22,586 nt of DNA, taken from contig JAAZMG010000003.1 of assembly GCA_012798935.1 (NCBI GenBank), positions 1-22,586 of the forward strand. The letters are read 5' to 3'. This document shows positions 1-6,988 of the stretch, in pieces. A program made the position numbers and the translations under genes. Positions within the stretch are counted from its first letter, which is position 1. Every line of letters begins with the position of its first letter. The notes under the pieces were generated by a model that made no database searches, was not told the origin of the DNA, and saw only the letters and a program-made list of their open reading frames with translations. This DNA comes from Tissierellia bacterium (GTDB lineage Bacteria; Bacillota; Clostridia; Tissierellales; Tepidimicrobiaceae).

Positions 1-27
1 GATGCTCTACCACTGAGCCACTTCCGC
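1..27 (-). tRNA. tRNA-Gly, 5' part only (runs off window)
   Basis: Read on the minus strand from position 27, the sequence begins GCGGAAGTGGCTCAGTGG, followed by TAGAGCATC. This is the acceptor 5' strand plus the D-arm of a typical Bacillota tRNA-Gly. The anticodon lies outside the window, so Gly(GCC) is inferred from the 5' half alone. It starts two bases after the encoded CCA of the upstream tRNA-Phe, so both are almost certainly cut from one precursor. Confidence 0.75.
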
Positions 28-29
28 AC

Positions 30-105
30 TGGTGCCCAGAGGCGGAATCGAACCACCGACACGGAGATTTTCAGTCTCCTGCTCTACCGACTGAGCTATC
101 TGGGC
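30..105 (-). tRNA. tRNA-Phe (anticodon GAA)
   Basis: The minus strand folds into a full cloverleaf: acceptor GCCCAGA/TCTGGGC, D-arm AGCTCAGTCGGTAGAGCA, anticodon stem GGAGA/TCTCC with loop CTGAAAA (anticodon GAA at 72-70) and T-arm GGTTCGATTCC. The discriminator A at 33 is followed by a genome-encoded CCA (32-30). The body is 73 nt plus CCA. It is the first tRNA of a minus-strand cluster that continues into tRNA-Gly. Confidence 0.97.
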
Positions 106-138
106 ATAATAACTTATGGGCCTAAAATCACAATTGTT

Positions 139-167
139 AGTATATAAGATTTTCTTTATAAAGTCAA
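139..167 (-). promoter_or_regulatory. Promoter of the tRNA-Phe/tRNA-Gly cluster
   Basis: On the minus strand, TTGACT (167-162), a 17-base spacer and TATACT (144-139) form a near-consensus housekeeping promoter. Transcription would start near 132, about 27 bases before mature tRNA-Phe. The -35 hexamer shares bases with the hslO stop codon (166-164), so the tRNA promoter is built into the end of hslO. Confidence 0.8.
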
Positions 168-1039
168 TAGTTAATTAGCTTTAATAAATCATCTTTCGTA
201 AATTGATATTTCTTATTACAGAAATGGCATACTATTTCAGCCTGACCGTCTTCTTCTATTATATCATTAATATCCTTTTTGCCAAGGCTTAATAATATCC
301 CTTCTATCTTTTCCCTATGACAGCTGCATTTGTATTCAATATAAATTTTATCTAAAATCTCCATTTCAAACTGACCAAATAACTCTTCCATTATTTCTTC
401 TGGTGTTAAACCTTCATCAATCAATGTAGATATAGGCTTTGCTTTTTTTAGTATTTCTTCTATTTTATCTATAGACTCTTCCTCTACATTAGGAAGAAGT
501 TGGAGTATATACCCGCCAGCAGCTTTTACTGAAATATCTTTATCCACTAAAACCCCTAAATTTATTGCAGATGGCTGTTGTTCTGATAAATAAAAATAAT
601 GGACTAAATCCTCTGCTATCTCTCCAGATACTAGTTTAGATTGTCCTGAATAAGGCTCTTTTAAGCCTAAATCTCTAATCACTGCTAGTTTACCATTTTT
701 CCCTACTACTGCCCCTACATCTAATTTGCCATCAGATCTACTAGGCATATCTGCATAAGGATAATCTACATATCCTTTCACTTCACCTTTACTATTAGCA
801 ACAGTAACTATATTTCCTATAGGTCCATCCCCTTTTATTTTAAAAGTTAGGGAATCCTTTTCTCCTTTCATGGCAACTCCCATCATTGCTGCAGCGGTTA
901 ATGCCCTACCTAAAGCAGCTGTAGATGTTGGAGAAGTATTATGAATTCTCCTTGCTTTTTCTACTAAATTTGTTGAGGAAGCTACAAGCAATCGAAAATT
1001 CCCTTTTTTATCCATTCCACGAATAATATAATCCTTCAT
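164..1039 (-). CDS. hslO: Hsp33 redox-regulated holdase chaperone
   Basis: This is a 291-residue cytoplasmic protein, the usual Hsp33 length. Hsp33 is an ATP-independent holdase that is switched on when oxidation releases zinc from a four-cysteine centre. Those cysteines are visible near the C-terminus: C238-S-C240 and C271-H-F-C274 (CxC...CxxC). The N-terminal substrate-binding domain shows the family features TSTAALGRALTAAAMMG and a GGYILQLLP segment near residue 175. The ATG at 1039 is preceded by AAAGGAG at suitable spacing. The gene lies downstream of the cold-shock gene, separated by an intrinsic terminator, so read-through or a weak promoter near 1040-1070 may supply it. No terminator separates it from the tRNA genes, whose promoter overlaps its stop codon. 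The identification is firm. Confidence 0.96.
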   Translation of the reverse strand: MKDYIIRGMDKKGNFRLLVASSTNLVEKARRIHNTSPTSTAALGRALTAAAMMGVAMKGEKDSLTFKIKGDGPIGNIVTVANSKGEVKGYVDYPYADMPSRSDGKLDVGAVVGKNGKLAVIRDLGLKEPYSGQSKLVSGEIAEDLVHYFYLSEQQPSAINLGVLVDKDISVKAAGGYILQLLPNVEEESIDKIEEILKKAKPISTLIDEGLTPEEIMEELFGQFEMEILDKIYIEYKCSCHREKIEGILLSLGKKDINDIIEEDGQAEIVCHFCNKKYQFTKDDLLKLINY

Positions 1040-1055
1040 AGCCTGCTCCTTTACA

Positions 1056-1089
1056 TTATAAAATATTTAAAGCCCCTCCACGAGGGGCT
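1056..1089 (-). terminator. Intrinsic terminator of the cold-shock gene
   Basis: An 8-bp GC-rich stem, AGCCCCTC/GAGGGGCT (1071-1078 with 1082-1089), has a 3-nt loop. On the minus strand it is followed by TTTAAATATTTTATA. The tail is only T-rich on the minus strand, so it ends the csp transcript, before hslO. Confidence 0.85.
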
Positions 1090-1129
1090 TGATTGCTACT
1101 GTTAAAAACTATATAAAAGAGAATCAGGT

Positions 1130-1330
1130 TTATAGTTTAATAACGTTAGTAGCTTGAGGACCTTTTTCTCCTTCAACAATTTCAAATTCAACTTCCTGTC
1201 CTTCATCTAAAGTTTTAAATCCATCAGCTTCTATTGCTGAGTAGTGTACGAATACATCTTCTCCTTCTTCTGTGGAAATAAAACCATATCCTTTTGTGGC
1301 GTTAAACCATTTTACAGTACCTTTTACCAT
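1130..1330 (-). CDS. Cold-shock protein (CspA/CspB family)
   Basis: This is a 66-residue single-OB-fold protein that binds single-stranded RNA and DNA and acts as an RNA chaperone. The length is typical. RNP1 is K13-GYGFIS and RNP2 is V26-FVHYSAI, where the more usual VFVHFSAI carries F in place of this Y. The ATG at 1330 follows GGAGGA at about 9 bases. A consensus -35 and a leader of roughly 65 bases with an internal hairpin lie upstream, and a strong terminator lies downstream, so it is a monocistronic unit. Members of this family are often regulated through leader structure and mRNA stability. The family assignment is certain, but which csp paralogue it is cannot be told. Confidence 0.97.
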   Translation of the reverse strand: MVKGTVKWFNATKGYGFISTEEGEDVFVHYSAIEADGFKTLDEGQEVEFEIVEGEKGPQATNVIKL

Positions 1331-1361
1331 TTAAAACATTCCTCCAATACAACAATTTAAA

Positions 1362-1389
1362 TAGATGAGTCCTATATATGTATCATCTA
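1362..1389 (-). promoter_or_regulatory. Hairpin in the cold-shock mRNA leader
   Basis: A perfect 7-bp inverted repeat, TAGATGA (1362-1368) and TCATCTA (1383-1389), encloses 14 bases. It lies between the predicted transcription start (about 1395) and the SD of the csp gene, so it would form near the 5' end of the mRNA. A stabilising or thermosensing role is only inferred. Confidence 0.5.
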
Positions 1390-1401
1390 CCTTTCATTTA
1401 G

Positions 1402-1429
1402 CTTATCATAAACCATATCTCCTTGTCAA
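1402..1429 (-). promoter_or_regulatory. Promoter of the cold-shock gene
   Basis: On the minus strand a perfect TTGACA (1429-1424) is followed after 16 bases by GATAAG (1407-1402), a 4/6 match to the -10 consensus. An alternative reading is TG-extended TAAGCT two bases further downstream. The -35 is convincing and the exact -10 is uncertain. Confidence 0.6.
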
Positions 1430-1480
1430 ATAATATTCCCACTTTTTTATTAAATATTCTTCTAGTTTTTAACACTATTT

Positions 1481-2215
1481 CTAATCTAGAGCTACAAAAT
1501 ATATTCTTTCACTTTCCTCCCTAAGAGAATTAAATGTAAAAGCATCAAAACAATGGATCTCACTAAAGGAGGCTATTTTCAAAAGTTCAATTATTTCATC
1601 TATATAATAAGCCTTTTGAAAATGTTCTTCATCAAATCTTATATAATTTTTATTCTCATTAGCCACAAAAAAAGTAAGATAAAACTCTACAATATTATTG
1701 CTACTATTGAAATAATTTTGCCATATATAATATATTTTATCCCTATCTTCAACAAAAGTATTGTTTCCAATTATATGTTTTAATTTATAATAGGAATTTA
1801 TATCGAATATGAAAATTCCATCCTTATTTAGATGGTCTTTTACATTTTTAAAAACATTCAACAGATCATCTTTGTCAATTATATAATTTATACTATCGCA
1901 TGCAGAGATAATGGCATCAAATTTTTTATTCAAGTTAAAATCGATCATATTTTGATTTAATAGTTTTACATTTTTAAATGAGTTTATTTTATTGTAAGCG
2001 ATGCTTAGCATTTCTGAAGATATATCAAAACAAGTTAGATCATATCCTCTCTTGGCTAAATAGTAGGATAAGTTACCGGTTCCACAAGCCATCTCTAATA
2101 CTGTTTTAGGTTTTTTATTAAATTTATCAAATGTTTTTTCAATATATAAATGCCAATTTTTATAGTCTACATCATCCATTAATTCATCATATAGCAACGC
2201 AAAATTATTATACAT
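1481..2215 (-). CDS. Class I SAM-dependent methyltransferase, substrate unknown
   Basis: This is a 244-residue protein with the Rossmann-type methyltransferase fold. Motif I, which binds S-adenosylmethionine, is VLEMACGTGNLS at residues 39-50. The acidic ribose-binding residue at the end of beta-2 is D64 in TCFDIS. The later segment FDAIISACDSINYI matches motif IV. The N-terminus, YNNFALLYDELMDDVDY, resembles the YqeM-like small methyltransferases of Bacillota. The start codon is 4 bases after the stop of the sirtuin gene, so the two are translationally close and co-transcribed. No DNA or RNA target domain is present, so the acceptor cannot be named. No clear terminator follows before the csp promoter region. 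Confidence 0.88.
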   Translation of the reverse strand: MYNNFALLYDELMDDVDYKNWHLYIEKTFDKFNKKPKTVLEMACGTGNLSYYLAKRGYDLTCFDISSEMLSIAYNKINSFKNVKLLNQNMIDFNLNKKFDAIISACDSINYIIDKDDLLNVFKNVKDHLNKDGIFIFDINSYYKLKHIIGNNTFVEDRDKIYYIWQNYFNSSNNIVEFYLTFFVANENKNYIRFDEEHFQKAYYIDEIIELLKIASFSEIHCFDAFTFNSLREESERIYFVALD

Positions 2216-2219
2216 GGCT

Positions 2220-2963
2220 TTACTCCTTCTCTAGCTCTTCTATTATAGTTTCTAATACTTTGCCTGCTTTATCATGGATTGTTGTTTCAGCTAGACTATC
2301 CATTATTGTTGGCTCCATGTTTATTATAATAAGTTTTTTTGCTACTTGAGGTATATAGTTTACCGGTGATACCATTAAACTTGAGCCTATTACAATTAAT
2401 AAATCGCTAGTTTCCACCTCTTGTAATGCAATATTAAAATCATCTGGCAACATATCCCCAAAAAACACAACATCTGGTCTAAGTATTCCACCACATTTAT
2501 CACATTTTGGAGGAATCTCCTTATTGTTAACTTTGTTTATTAATATATTAAGATCCACTATAGTGCCACATTTTATACAACTTCCTTCTCTAGTGTTTCC
2601 ATGAACTTCTAAAATATATTTTGACCCTGCTTTATAGTGTAGATTGTCAATGTTCTGAGTAATAACCCCTTTAATATATCCTAGCCTTTCCATCTCCGCT
2701 AAGGCATAATGAGCTCTATTAGGTTCTGCATCTGTCATATTTAAAAGCATATTAAAGCCTTCTTTATAAAACTTTTCAGTATTATTATATAGAACTGAAG
2801 TGGATAGAGCTTCCATAGGGTCAATGTTTTCCCACAATCCTGTACCAGGGCTTCTAAAATCCGGTATTCCGCTTTCTGTTGAAATTCCAGCCCCTGTTAA
2901 AACCATGGTCTTGGATGAATCTTTAATTAACTTAGTGGCTTTTTTAATCTCTTCTAAGCTCAC
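2220..2963 (-). CDS. NAD-dependent protein deacylase, sirtuin (CobB/Sir2 type)
   Basis: This is a 247-residue single-domain sirtuin that removes acyl groups from lysine side chains using NAD and releases O-acyl-ADP-ribose. NAD-binding motifs are G24-AGIS and T102-QNID; the catalytic histidine is H121 in LEVHG. The zinc ribbon is C129-x2-C132 and C154-x2-C157. RPDVVFFGD and IVIGSSL are further family blocks. The start is a GTG at 2963, preceded by AAGGGGG. An ATG overlaps it one frame away but runs straight into TGA. It lies between the SASP gene and the methyltransferase gene on the same strand with no terminator visible, so these form one likely transcription unit. Confidence 0.95.
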   Translation of the reverse strand: MSLEEIKKATKLIKDSSKTMVLTGAGISTESGIPDFRSPGTGLWENIDPMEALSTSVLYNNTEKFYKEGFNMLLNMTDAEPNRAHYALAEMERLGYIKGVITQNIDNLHYKAGSKYILEVHGNTREGSCIKCGTIVDLNILINKVNNKEIPPKCDKCGGILRPDVVFFGDMLPDDFNIALQEVETSDLLIVIGSSLMVSPVNYIPQVAKKLIIINMEPTIMDSLAETTIHDKAGKVLETIIEELEKE

Positions 2964-2993
2964 ATAAATTCCCCCTTGTTATTTTCCTTTTAT

Positions 2994-3197
2994 TCAATCC
3001 TTGTCTTTCTTTTTCATATCCCTTTTCCTTACTGTTATAAGCCCTCCTATTCTACCAGATTCTTTGGCTGTTAAACCTCCCCAACCTACCTGATCTATTT
3101 TATCCATCAAACCTAATTCCTCTGCTATCTCATATTTTAATTTATCTTCTAACGTTTCCTTCTTTTTTTTCTTTTTATTTTGTTTTTTGTTTTTCAT
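2994..3197 (-). CDS. Small acid-soluble spore protein, alpha/beta type (lysine-rich N-terminus)
   Basis: This is a 67-residue protein. Residues 20-60 carry the SASP core: LKYEIAEELGL, containing the site read by the germination protease GPR (around E23-I24), then GWGGLTAKESGRIGG. Such proteins coat and protect DNA in the dormant spore. The first 13 residues are almost all Lys, Asn and Gln, an extra basic tail not present in the second SASP of this window, and the C-terminus is also lysine-rich. SD AGGAGGG lies 6 bases before the ATG but is completely enclosed in a 12-bp hairpin. Forespore (sigma-G) expression is expected for the family, but I could not place a promoter with confidence. The gene is followed by the sirtuin gene. 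Confidence 0.9.
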   Translation of the reverse strand: MKNKKQNKKKKKKETLEDKLKYEIAEELGLMDKIDQVGWGGLTAKESGRIGGLITVRKRDMKKKDKD

Positions 3198-3200
3198 ATC

Positions 3201-3233
3201 TATCCCTCCTAAGGATTATTATTAGGAGGGATA
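3201..3233 (-). promoter_or_regulatory. RBS-sequestering hairpin ahead of the SASP gene
   Basis: A perfect 12-bp inverted repeat (3201-3212 with 3222-3233) has a 9-base loop. On the minus-strand RNA the 3' arm holds the SD AGGAGGG and ends 3 bases before the ATG, and the 5' arm is the exact anti-SD complement. No T-run follows on either strand, which argues against a plain terminator of the CPBP gene that ends at 3247. The palindrome could instead be a DNA operator. Confidence 0.75.
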
Positions 3234-3246
3234 GGCACTTTTATTC

Positions 3247-4203
3247 CTATAGAAGCAAGTATTTATAATTGAAAAAAATAAAAATAATTACTGTTATAAT
3301 TATTGGAAAACTCTCTAATATACTTAAACCTTCTTCTACATTCATATTTTCAGCATAAACCTCTTTCGGTATAAAGTTATTTATTTGAACAATTTCTTTT
3401 TTATAACCAGTAGGTAAAAGTTTAATTAATCTATAAGTTATAAATCCAAAAATTAAAGCTATTAAACCTAATCCTAGTAGACCTGATATTATCTCTCCTC
3501 CTTGTGGGATAATCACAGTATCCATAGATGTTCCTATTCCTTGGTCCCCTTTAATAAGGAAATACCCTACAGTTAATGCTATTGTATTGTTGATGGTGTG
3601 ACCTACTATCGTAAGAAACAAAGAATTGGTTTTATAGGCTATAACTCCAAATAGTATACCTAAATAGATTGGTCCTAATAGGTTTTGTAAATTAAAATGG
3701 AATAGTCCAAAAAGTATGGCAGAGTAAATAATAGCCTTTCTCTTTCCTAAGCTATCATAGGAACTCATAATCATACCCCTAAACATCACTTCCTCACATA
3801 TACCAGGTGTTAAGGCCATTACTATAAAGCCTATTAAATACTCCCTTAATCCAGTAGGCATTGGCACAGGGCTTGGCCTTATCTCAGTAAACTTACTTAA
3901 CACTATAATACCTATAAAATTAAAAAATACCGCTACCGGGTAAGAAAAAATAACTATAATAACAACAAATATAGCTTGTTTTAGGCTTATTTTATTTAAT
4001 CTTAAATTATCTTTAACGGAACATCCTTTTAATTTTAAATATAATATTGTTGGTAATAAAATAATTAAATATTCAGTAATTAAAAGTCCTGTATATACTT
4101 CTTTGCTTTGAGCTTTTGCCCCTAAAGTTATAAGGGCAAGGCCTATTATCAGATATAAAATATTAGTTTCTAGTATAGATAGAGTTTTTTTATTCTCAGC
4201 CAT
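3247..4203 (-). CDS. CPBP-family intramembrane glutamic endopeptidase (Abi/CAAX protease-like)
   Basis: Counting from the start chosen here, this is a 318-residue polytopic membrane protein. The family signature is intact: E137-E138-VMFR142 (EExxxR), H169 in FGLFHFN, and H202 with N206 in GHTINN. About eight hydrophobic segments are visible, and the C-terminus ends in another membrane helix. CPBP enzymes cleave substrates within or near the membrane; the target here is unknown. I start it at the ATG at 4203, which follows GGGAGGAG at about 10 bases. A longer frame opens at a TTG at 4260, but that TTG lies inside the -35 element of a good promoter, so it would not be in the mRNA. It is divergent from asd and upstream of the SASP gene on the same strand. 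Confidence 0.88.
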   Translation of the reverse strand: MAENKKTLSILETNILYLIIGLALITLGAKAQSKEVYTGLLITEYLIILLPTILYLKLKGCSVKDNLRLNKISLKQAIFVVIIVIFSYPVAVFFNFIGIIVLSKFTEIRPSPVPMPTGLREYLIGFIVMALTPGICEEVMFRGMIMSSYDSLGKRKAIIYSAILFGLFHFNLQNLLGPIYLGILFGVIAYKTNSLFLTIVGHTINNTIALTVGYFLIKGDQGIGTSMDTVIIPQGGEIISGLLGLGLIALIFGFITYRLIKLLPTGYKKEIVQINNFIPKEVYAENMNVEEGLSILESFPIIITVIIFIFFNYKYLLL

Positions 4204-4231
4204 AAGGTTTAATCTCCTCCCTCTTCCATAT

Positions 4232-4260
4232 ATTTTATACTTTTTAATAGGTAAAATCAA
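4232..4260 (-). promoter_or_regulatory. Promoter of the CPBP protease gene
   Basis: On the minus strand, TTGATT (4260-4255), 17 bases, then TAAAAT (4237-4232, 5/6 consensus). Transcription would begin near 4225, just ahead of the GGAGGAG ribosome binding site. Its position settles the start codon of the CPBP gene. Confidence 0.65.
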
Positions 4261-4276
4261 ATATCCCTTTTATTAA

Positions 4277-4305
4277 TTGATTTAATGTTGTATCATATAT
4301 ATTAA
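4277..4305 (+). promoter_or_regulatory. Candidate promoter of the asd-dapA-dapB operon
   Basis: TTGATT (4277-4282), 17 bases, then TATTAA (4300-4305, 4/6). An overlapping TATATT gives a shorter 15-base spacer. There is room for only about 30 bases of leader, so no lysine riboswitch fits between this promoter and asd. Confidence 0.45.
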
Positions 4306-4340
4306 TAAATGATAATTTTTCAGGAGGTGTTTTTGTTAAA

Positions 4341-5324
4341 ATGGTCAATGTAGGTATTGTAGGTGCAACTGGTATGGTGGGAAGAACTTTTCTAGAAATT
4401 ATGGAACAAAGAAACTTTCCAGTAGATAATCTTTATCTTTTTGCATCTGCTAAATCCAAGGGAACAATATTAAATTTTAACAATACAAAATATGAGGTTG
4501 AAGAATTAAGCGAAAAGTCTTTTGATAAACCTATGGATATGGTTTTATTCTCAGCAGGAGGAAGTATCAGTAAAAAATATGCTCCTATTGCAAAGGATAA
4601 GGGTATAGTAGTAATAGATAATAGTAGTGCTTGGAGAATGGAAAATTGGGTACCATTAATAGTACCAGAAGTAAATGGAGATTCTATTGGTAAACATAAG
4701 GGAATTATTTCAAATCCAAATTGTTCTACTATTCAATCCGTTATACCATTAAAACCTTTAAATGATCAATATAAATTAAAAAGGGTAGTATTTTCAACCT
4801 ATCAAGCTGTTTCAGGTTCAGGTGTGGGAGGTCTTACGGATTTGGAAAAAGGGTTATCTTCCCCTTATCACAACAAATATCCTCATCCTATCGCCTTTAA
4901 CGTACTGCCTCATATCGATGACTTTTTGGATAATGGATATACAAAAGAAGAGATGAAAATGATAGAGGAAACCAAAAAAATACTTAATGATCAAGATATA
5001 CAAATAACAGCCACTACTGTACGGGTACCAGTTAAATACGGTCATGCTGTATCTGCAAATATAGAACTTGGAAAAGATTTTGAATTAGAAGACATATTTA
5101 ATTTATTTGAAAATAGTAATGGTATAGAGGTATTAGATGACCCAGCTAATAATATATATCCTATGCCTATTCTTGCGGAAGGAAAAGATAAGGTTTATGT
5201 TGGTAGAATAAGACGAGATTTTAGTGTGAAAAATGGATTAAATATTTGGATTGTAGCAGACAATAGCCGTAAAGGTGCAGCTACTAACACAATCCAAATA
5301 GCGGAACTCTTAATTAATAAATAG
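4341..5324 (+). CDS. asd: Aspartate-semialdehyde dehydrogenase
   Basis: This is a 327-residue cytoplasmic enzyme that reduces aspartyl phosphate to aspartate semialdehyde with NADPH, the branch point to lysine/diaminopimelate and threonine/methionine. The NADP-binding loop is GIVGATGMVG (residues 5-14). The catalytic cysteine is C128 in SNPNCST. SGSGVGG follows at 158-164. R228 in VRVPV and the acid-base histidine H235 in KYGHAVS are present. It is the first gene of the asd-dapA-dapB operon, with 13 bases to dapA. An excellent SD, AGGAGGTG (4322-4329), stands 11-13 bases from the ATG, longer than usual. A TTG at 4333 lies at better spacing in another frame and opens a six-codon ORF ending inside asd. 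Confidence 0.97.
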   Translation: MVNVGIVGATGMVGRTFLEIMEQRNFPVDNLYLFASAKSKGTILNFNNTKYEVEELSEKSFDKPMDMVLFSAGGSISKKYAPIAKDKGIVVIDNSSAWRMENWVPLIVPEVNGDSIGKHKGIISNPNCSTIQSVIPLKPLNDQYKLKRVVFSTYQAVSGSGVGGLTDLEKGLSSPYHNKYPHPIAFNVLPHIDDFLDNGYTKEEMKMIEETKKILNDQDIQITATTVRVPVKYGHAVSANIELGKDFELEDIFNLFENSNGIEVLDDPANNIYPMPILAEGKDKVYVGRIRRDFSVKNGLNIWIVADNSRKGAATNTIQIAELLINK

Positions 5325-5337
5325 GGGGGTATGAATA

Positions 5338-6222
5338 ATGTTCAAAGGTTCTGGAGTTGCAATAGTAACGCCTTTCAAAGATGACCAAATTGATTTTGAA
5401 AAACTGGAAGAATTATTAGAATGGCATATTTCAGAAGGTACTGATGCCATAATAATTTGCGGCACAACAGGAGAATCAGCCACTATGTCCGATGAGGAAC
5501 AAAAGGAAGCCATAAAATTCACAGTGGAAAAAGTAAATAAAAGGATAGATGTAATTGCTGGAACAGGTAGCAACAATACTGCCCATTCCATAGAACTAAG
5601 CAAATATTCCGAAGAAGTAGGTGCTGATGGAGTATTAATAGTAACTCCTTATTATAATAAGACTACTCAAAAAGGTCTTATAGAGCACTATACTACTATT
5701 GCAGATAGTATTAATATTCCAATCATTATCTACAATGTTCCAGGAAGAACTGGATTAAATATCCTTCCAAAGACTATCTATGAACTATCTAAGCATCCTA
5801 ATATTAGAGGGGTTAAAGAAGCTAGTGGGGATATAGCTCAGGTAGCTGAAATTGCAAGACTTGTACCTGAAGACTTTTATATCTACTCAGGTAATGACGA
5901 TATGATAGTACCTTTATTGTCTTTAGGTGGCCATGGTGTTATATCTGTTGTTGCAAATATTCTACCAAAGGACACCCACAATATGGTTAAATATTTCCTA
6001 GATGGAGACATTAAATCATCTAAGAATCTTCAACTAAAAATGAAACCATTAATCGATGCTTTATTCATTGAAGTAAACCCTATTCCAGTAAAAGAAGCTA
6101 TGAATATATTAGGCATAGAAGTAGGACCTTGTAGATTGCCTCTTGTATCCATGGGAGAAGCAAATAGAAATAAGTTAATTGAAGAAATGTCCCTATATGG
6201 AATGAATGTAGGGGGTCAATAA
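5338..6222 (+). CDS. dapA: 4-hydroxy-tetrahydrodipicolinate synthase
   Basis: This is a 294-residue (beta/alpha)8-barrel enzyme that condenses pyruvate with aspartate semialdehyde, the first committed step to diaminopimelate and lysine. The Schiff-base lysine is K160 in GVKEASGD. The proton-relay residues are T43, T44 (CGTTGES) and Y132 (IIYNVPGRTG), with R137 binding the substrate carboxylate. YYNKTTQKGL and the C-terminal NPIPVKEAM are standard. The ATG at 5338 follows a run of six G. It sits between asd and dapB, supplying both peptidoglycan diaminopimelate and, in a spore former, the precursor of dipicolinate. Confidence 0.98.
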   Translation: MFKGSGVAIVTPFKDDQIDFEKLEELLEWHISEGTDAIIICGTTGESATMSDEEQKEAIKFTVEKVNKRIDVIAGTGSNNTAHSIELSKYSEEVGADGVLIVTPYYNKTTQKGLIEHYTTIADSINIPIIIYNVPGRTGLNILPKTIYELSKHPNIRGVKEASGDIAQVAEIARLVPEDFYIYSGNDDMIVPLLSLGGHGVISVVANILPKDTHNMVKYFLDGDIKSSKNLQLKMKPLIDALFIEVNPIPVKEAMNILGIEVGPCRLPLVSMGEANRNKLIEEMSLYGMNVGGQ

Positions 6223-6224
6223 AC

Positions 6225-6983
6225 ATGATAAAAATTGTTGTTAGTGGATATCTAGGTAAAATGGGCCAAGTACTTGGAAATCAAATAGAAAATAAAGACA
6301 ATATGGAATTAGTAGGAGGAATAGATAAAAACATTGGTTCTTATAAAGGAGAAACCAAGGTCTATGAAAATATAGCAAGTTTTGATGATTCATGTGATGT
6401 GATAATAGATTTTTCTCATCCTACATCCCTAGACGATTTGCTAGATTATGCTAAATCCAATAAAGTTGCTTTGGTCATTGGTACAACTGGTTATGGAGAA
6501 AAAGAAATTAAAAAACTTGAAGAAGGCTCAAAAGAAATTCCTATATTCTATTCAGCTAATATGTCCTTAGGGGTAAATCTTCTATTATCTTTAGCTTCCA
6601 AAGCTGCTTCTGTATTAAATGAAGACTATGATATTGAAATAATGGAAAGGCACCATAATCAAAAGATAGATGCTCCTAGTGGTACTGCCTATATGATAGC
6701 CAATAAAATAAATGAAGTATTTGATAATAATAAAGTTTATACATTTGGTAGACATACTAAAAACAATAAAAGATCTTCAAAGGAGATTGGAATCCACGCA
6801 ATTCGAGGTGGAACTATAGTAGGTGATCATACTGTTTTATTTGCTGGATTAGATGAAACCATAGAAATAAAACACAATGCATCGTCAAAAAATGTATTTG
6901 CTAAAGGGGCATTAAGAGCTGCCGAATTTATAGTTACAAAAGATAAAGGTCTATTTAATATGGATGATATTATTAACCAATAG
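6225..6983 (+). CDS. dapB: 4-hydroxy-tetrahydrodipicolinate reductase
   Basis: This is a 252-residue NAD(P)H-dependent reductase that acts directly after DapA. The nucleotide loop is G8-YLG11-KMG14. The catalytic block is E141-RHHNQKIDAPSGTA, with the histidine pair H143-H144 and K147. GGTIVGDHTVLFAG and the terminal RAAEFIV belong to the family's tetramerisation and substrate domain. The start is 2 bases after the dapA stop and its SD (GGGGG) lies in the end of dapA, so translation is coupled. It is the last gene of the operon and is followed at once by a strong bidirectional terminator. Confidence 0.97.
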   Translation: MIKIVVSGYLGKMGQVLGNQIENKDNMELVGGIDKNIGSYKGETKVYENIASFDDSCDVIIDFSHPTSLDDLLDYAKSNKVALVIGTTGYGEKEIKKLEEGSKEIPIFYSANMSLGVNLLLSLASKAASVLNEDYDIEIMERHHNQKIDAPSGTAYMIANKINEVFDNNKVYTFGRHTKNNKRSSKEIGIHAIRGGTIVGDHTVLFAGLDETIEIKHNASSKNVFAKGALRAAEFIVTKDKGLFNMDDIINQ

Positions 6984-6988
6984 AATAG

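Noticed and set aside
1553..2349. Plus-strand frames opposite the methyltransferase and sirtuin genes
   Set aside because: Composition is the hydrophobic shadow of AT-rich coding DNA and no SD or motif supports them.
4204..4260. Longer CPBP protein starting at TTG 4260 (19 extra residues)
   Set aside because: The TTG is inside the -35 hexamer of a good promoter and the ATG at 4203 has a far better SD, so the extra residues would be upstream of the mRNA.
4261..4340. Lysine riboswitch ahead of asd
   Set aside because: Lysine riboswitches need about 170 bases; only about 30 bases of leader exist after the candidate promoter and no conserved core is seen.
4854..5045. Antisense reading frames inside asd, dapA, dapB, hpt, valS, folC and the solute-binding protein gene
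   Set aside because: They lie wholly on the opposite strand of strongly supported genes, lack SDs and show no recognisable domains.
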